Part shown: piece by piece, positions 54,752 to 54,774 of the stretch | Position numbering within the stretch: the stretch's first letter is position 1 | Layout: each line of letters begins with the position of its first letter | Assembly (NCBI GenBank): GCA_002345675.1 | Contig: DDWL01000041.1 | Span: 27,452 to 82,225, forward strand | Source of the DNA: Bacteroidales bacterium UBA2287 | GTDB taxonomy: Bacteria > Bacteroidota > Bacteroidia > Bacteroidales > Tenuifilaceae | Reading direction: 5' to 3' | DNA: 54,774 bases | The notes under the pieces: generated by a model | What the model saw: only the letters and a program-made list of their open reading frames with translations | Told to the model about the DNA's origin: nothing | The model's database searches: none | Made by a program: the position numbers and the translations under genes

Positions 54752-54774
54752 AGCGGGAGACGAGACTCGAACCC
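54752..54774 (-). tRNA. Partial tRNA, probably tRNA-Gly (3' part only)
   Basis: Only the T-arm and 3' acceptor strand are inside the window. On the minus strand this reads GGGTTCGAGTCTCGT, then CTCCCGC and discriminator T. The acceptor strand implies a 5' GCGGGAG and, with T73, resembles tRNA-Gly. The anticodon lies outside the window. It is 11 bases upstream of tRNA-Thr. Confidence 0.7.

Overview
The window looks like part of a Bacteroidota chromosome, probably from the Bacteroidales/Marinilabiliales side. The evidence is a SusC/SusD pair, a type IX secretion sorting domain, Bacteroidota-type promoter boxes (TAnnTTTG), almost no Shine-Dalgarno sequences, AT-rich codons, and the order tRNA-Gly, tRNA-Thr, tuf, tRNA-Trp, secE, nusG, rplKAJL, rpoBC. 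No rRNA gene, prophage, transposase or CRISPR array is visible. Layout: (1) 1-285, palindromic direct repeats. (2) 285-3865, minus strand: a compact operon of a DUF2520 Rossmann protein, a KdsC-like phosphatase, a UbiA prenyltransferase and Maf, with an unrecognised coiled-coil protein upstream. (3) 4130-10340, plus strand: an acyl-CoA oxidation module of etfB, etfA, a two-gene membrane iron-sulfur oxidoreductase resembling a split ETF:(methyl)menaquinone oxidoreductase, and a VLCAD-like acyl-CoA dehydrogenase. A small four-helix-bundle (S23-type) gene bordered by inverted repeats sits inside it. (4) 10361-10748, a terminator and a 246-bp nested inverted repeat.

(5) 10856-34589, plus strand: a polysaccharide utilisation locus whose content points to beta-1,3-glucan (laminarin-type). 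It encodes a membrane propeller/Y_Y_Y/LuxR-type regulator, a PKD surface lipoprotein, a GH16 laminarinase, SusC, SusD, two GH3 beta-glucosidases, an MFS sugar symporter, a lipoprotein of GH clan A, a 1130-residue cytoplasmic phosphorylase of the GH94/GH149/GH161 type, and a sodium:solute symporter. Inferred flow: the surface GH16 and glycan-binding protein cut and hold the glucan, SusCD imports oligosaccharides, periplasmic GH3 and clan-A enzymes trim them, and glucose and short oligosaccharides cross the inner membrane, where the phosphorylase yields glucose 1-phosphate. The locus is bracketed by two copies of the same terminator hairpin in opposite orientation, and several internal gaps hold palindromic repeats.

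(6) 34701-41312, minus strand: mscL, a DUF3078 protein, and a probable two-gene surface-protein operon (an S74 self-processing fibre-like protein and an eight-repeat InlB-type protein with a T9SS signal). (7) 41701-54774, minus strand: a DUF3467 gene and the conserved transcription/translation cluster rpoC, rpoB, rplL, rplJ, rplA, rplK, nusG, secE, tRNA-Trp, tuf, tRNA-Thr and a partial tRNA that is probably Gly. Hairpins separate rplL from rpoB and rpoB from rpoC.

The most interesting items are the uncharacterised clan-A lipoprotein and the phosphorylase of the glucan locus, the inverted-repeat-bordered S23 cassette in the etf cluster, the nested inverted repeat at 10503-10748, and the S74/InlB pair. 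I found no clearly new defence or mobile system.
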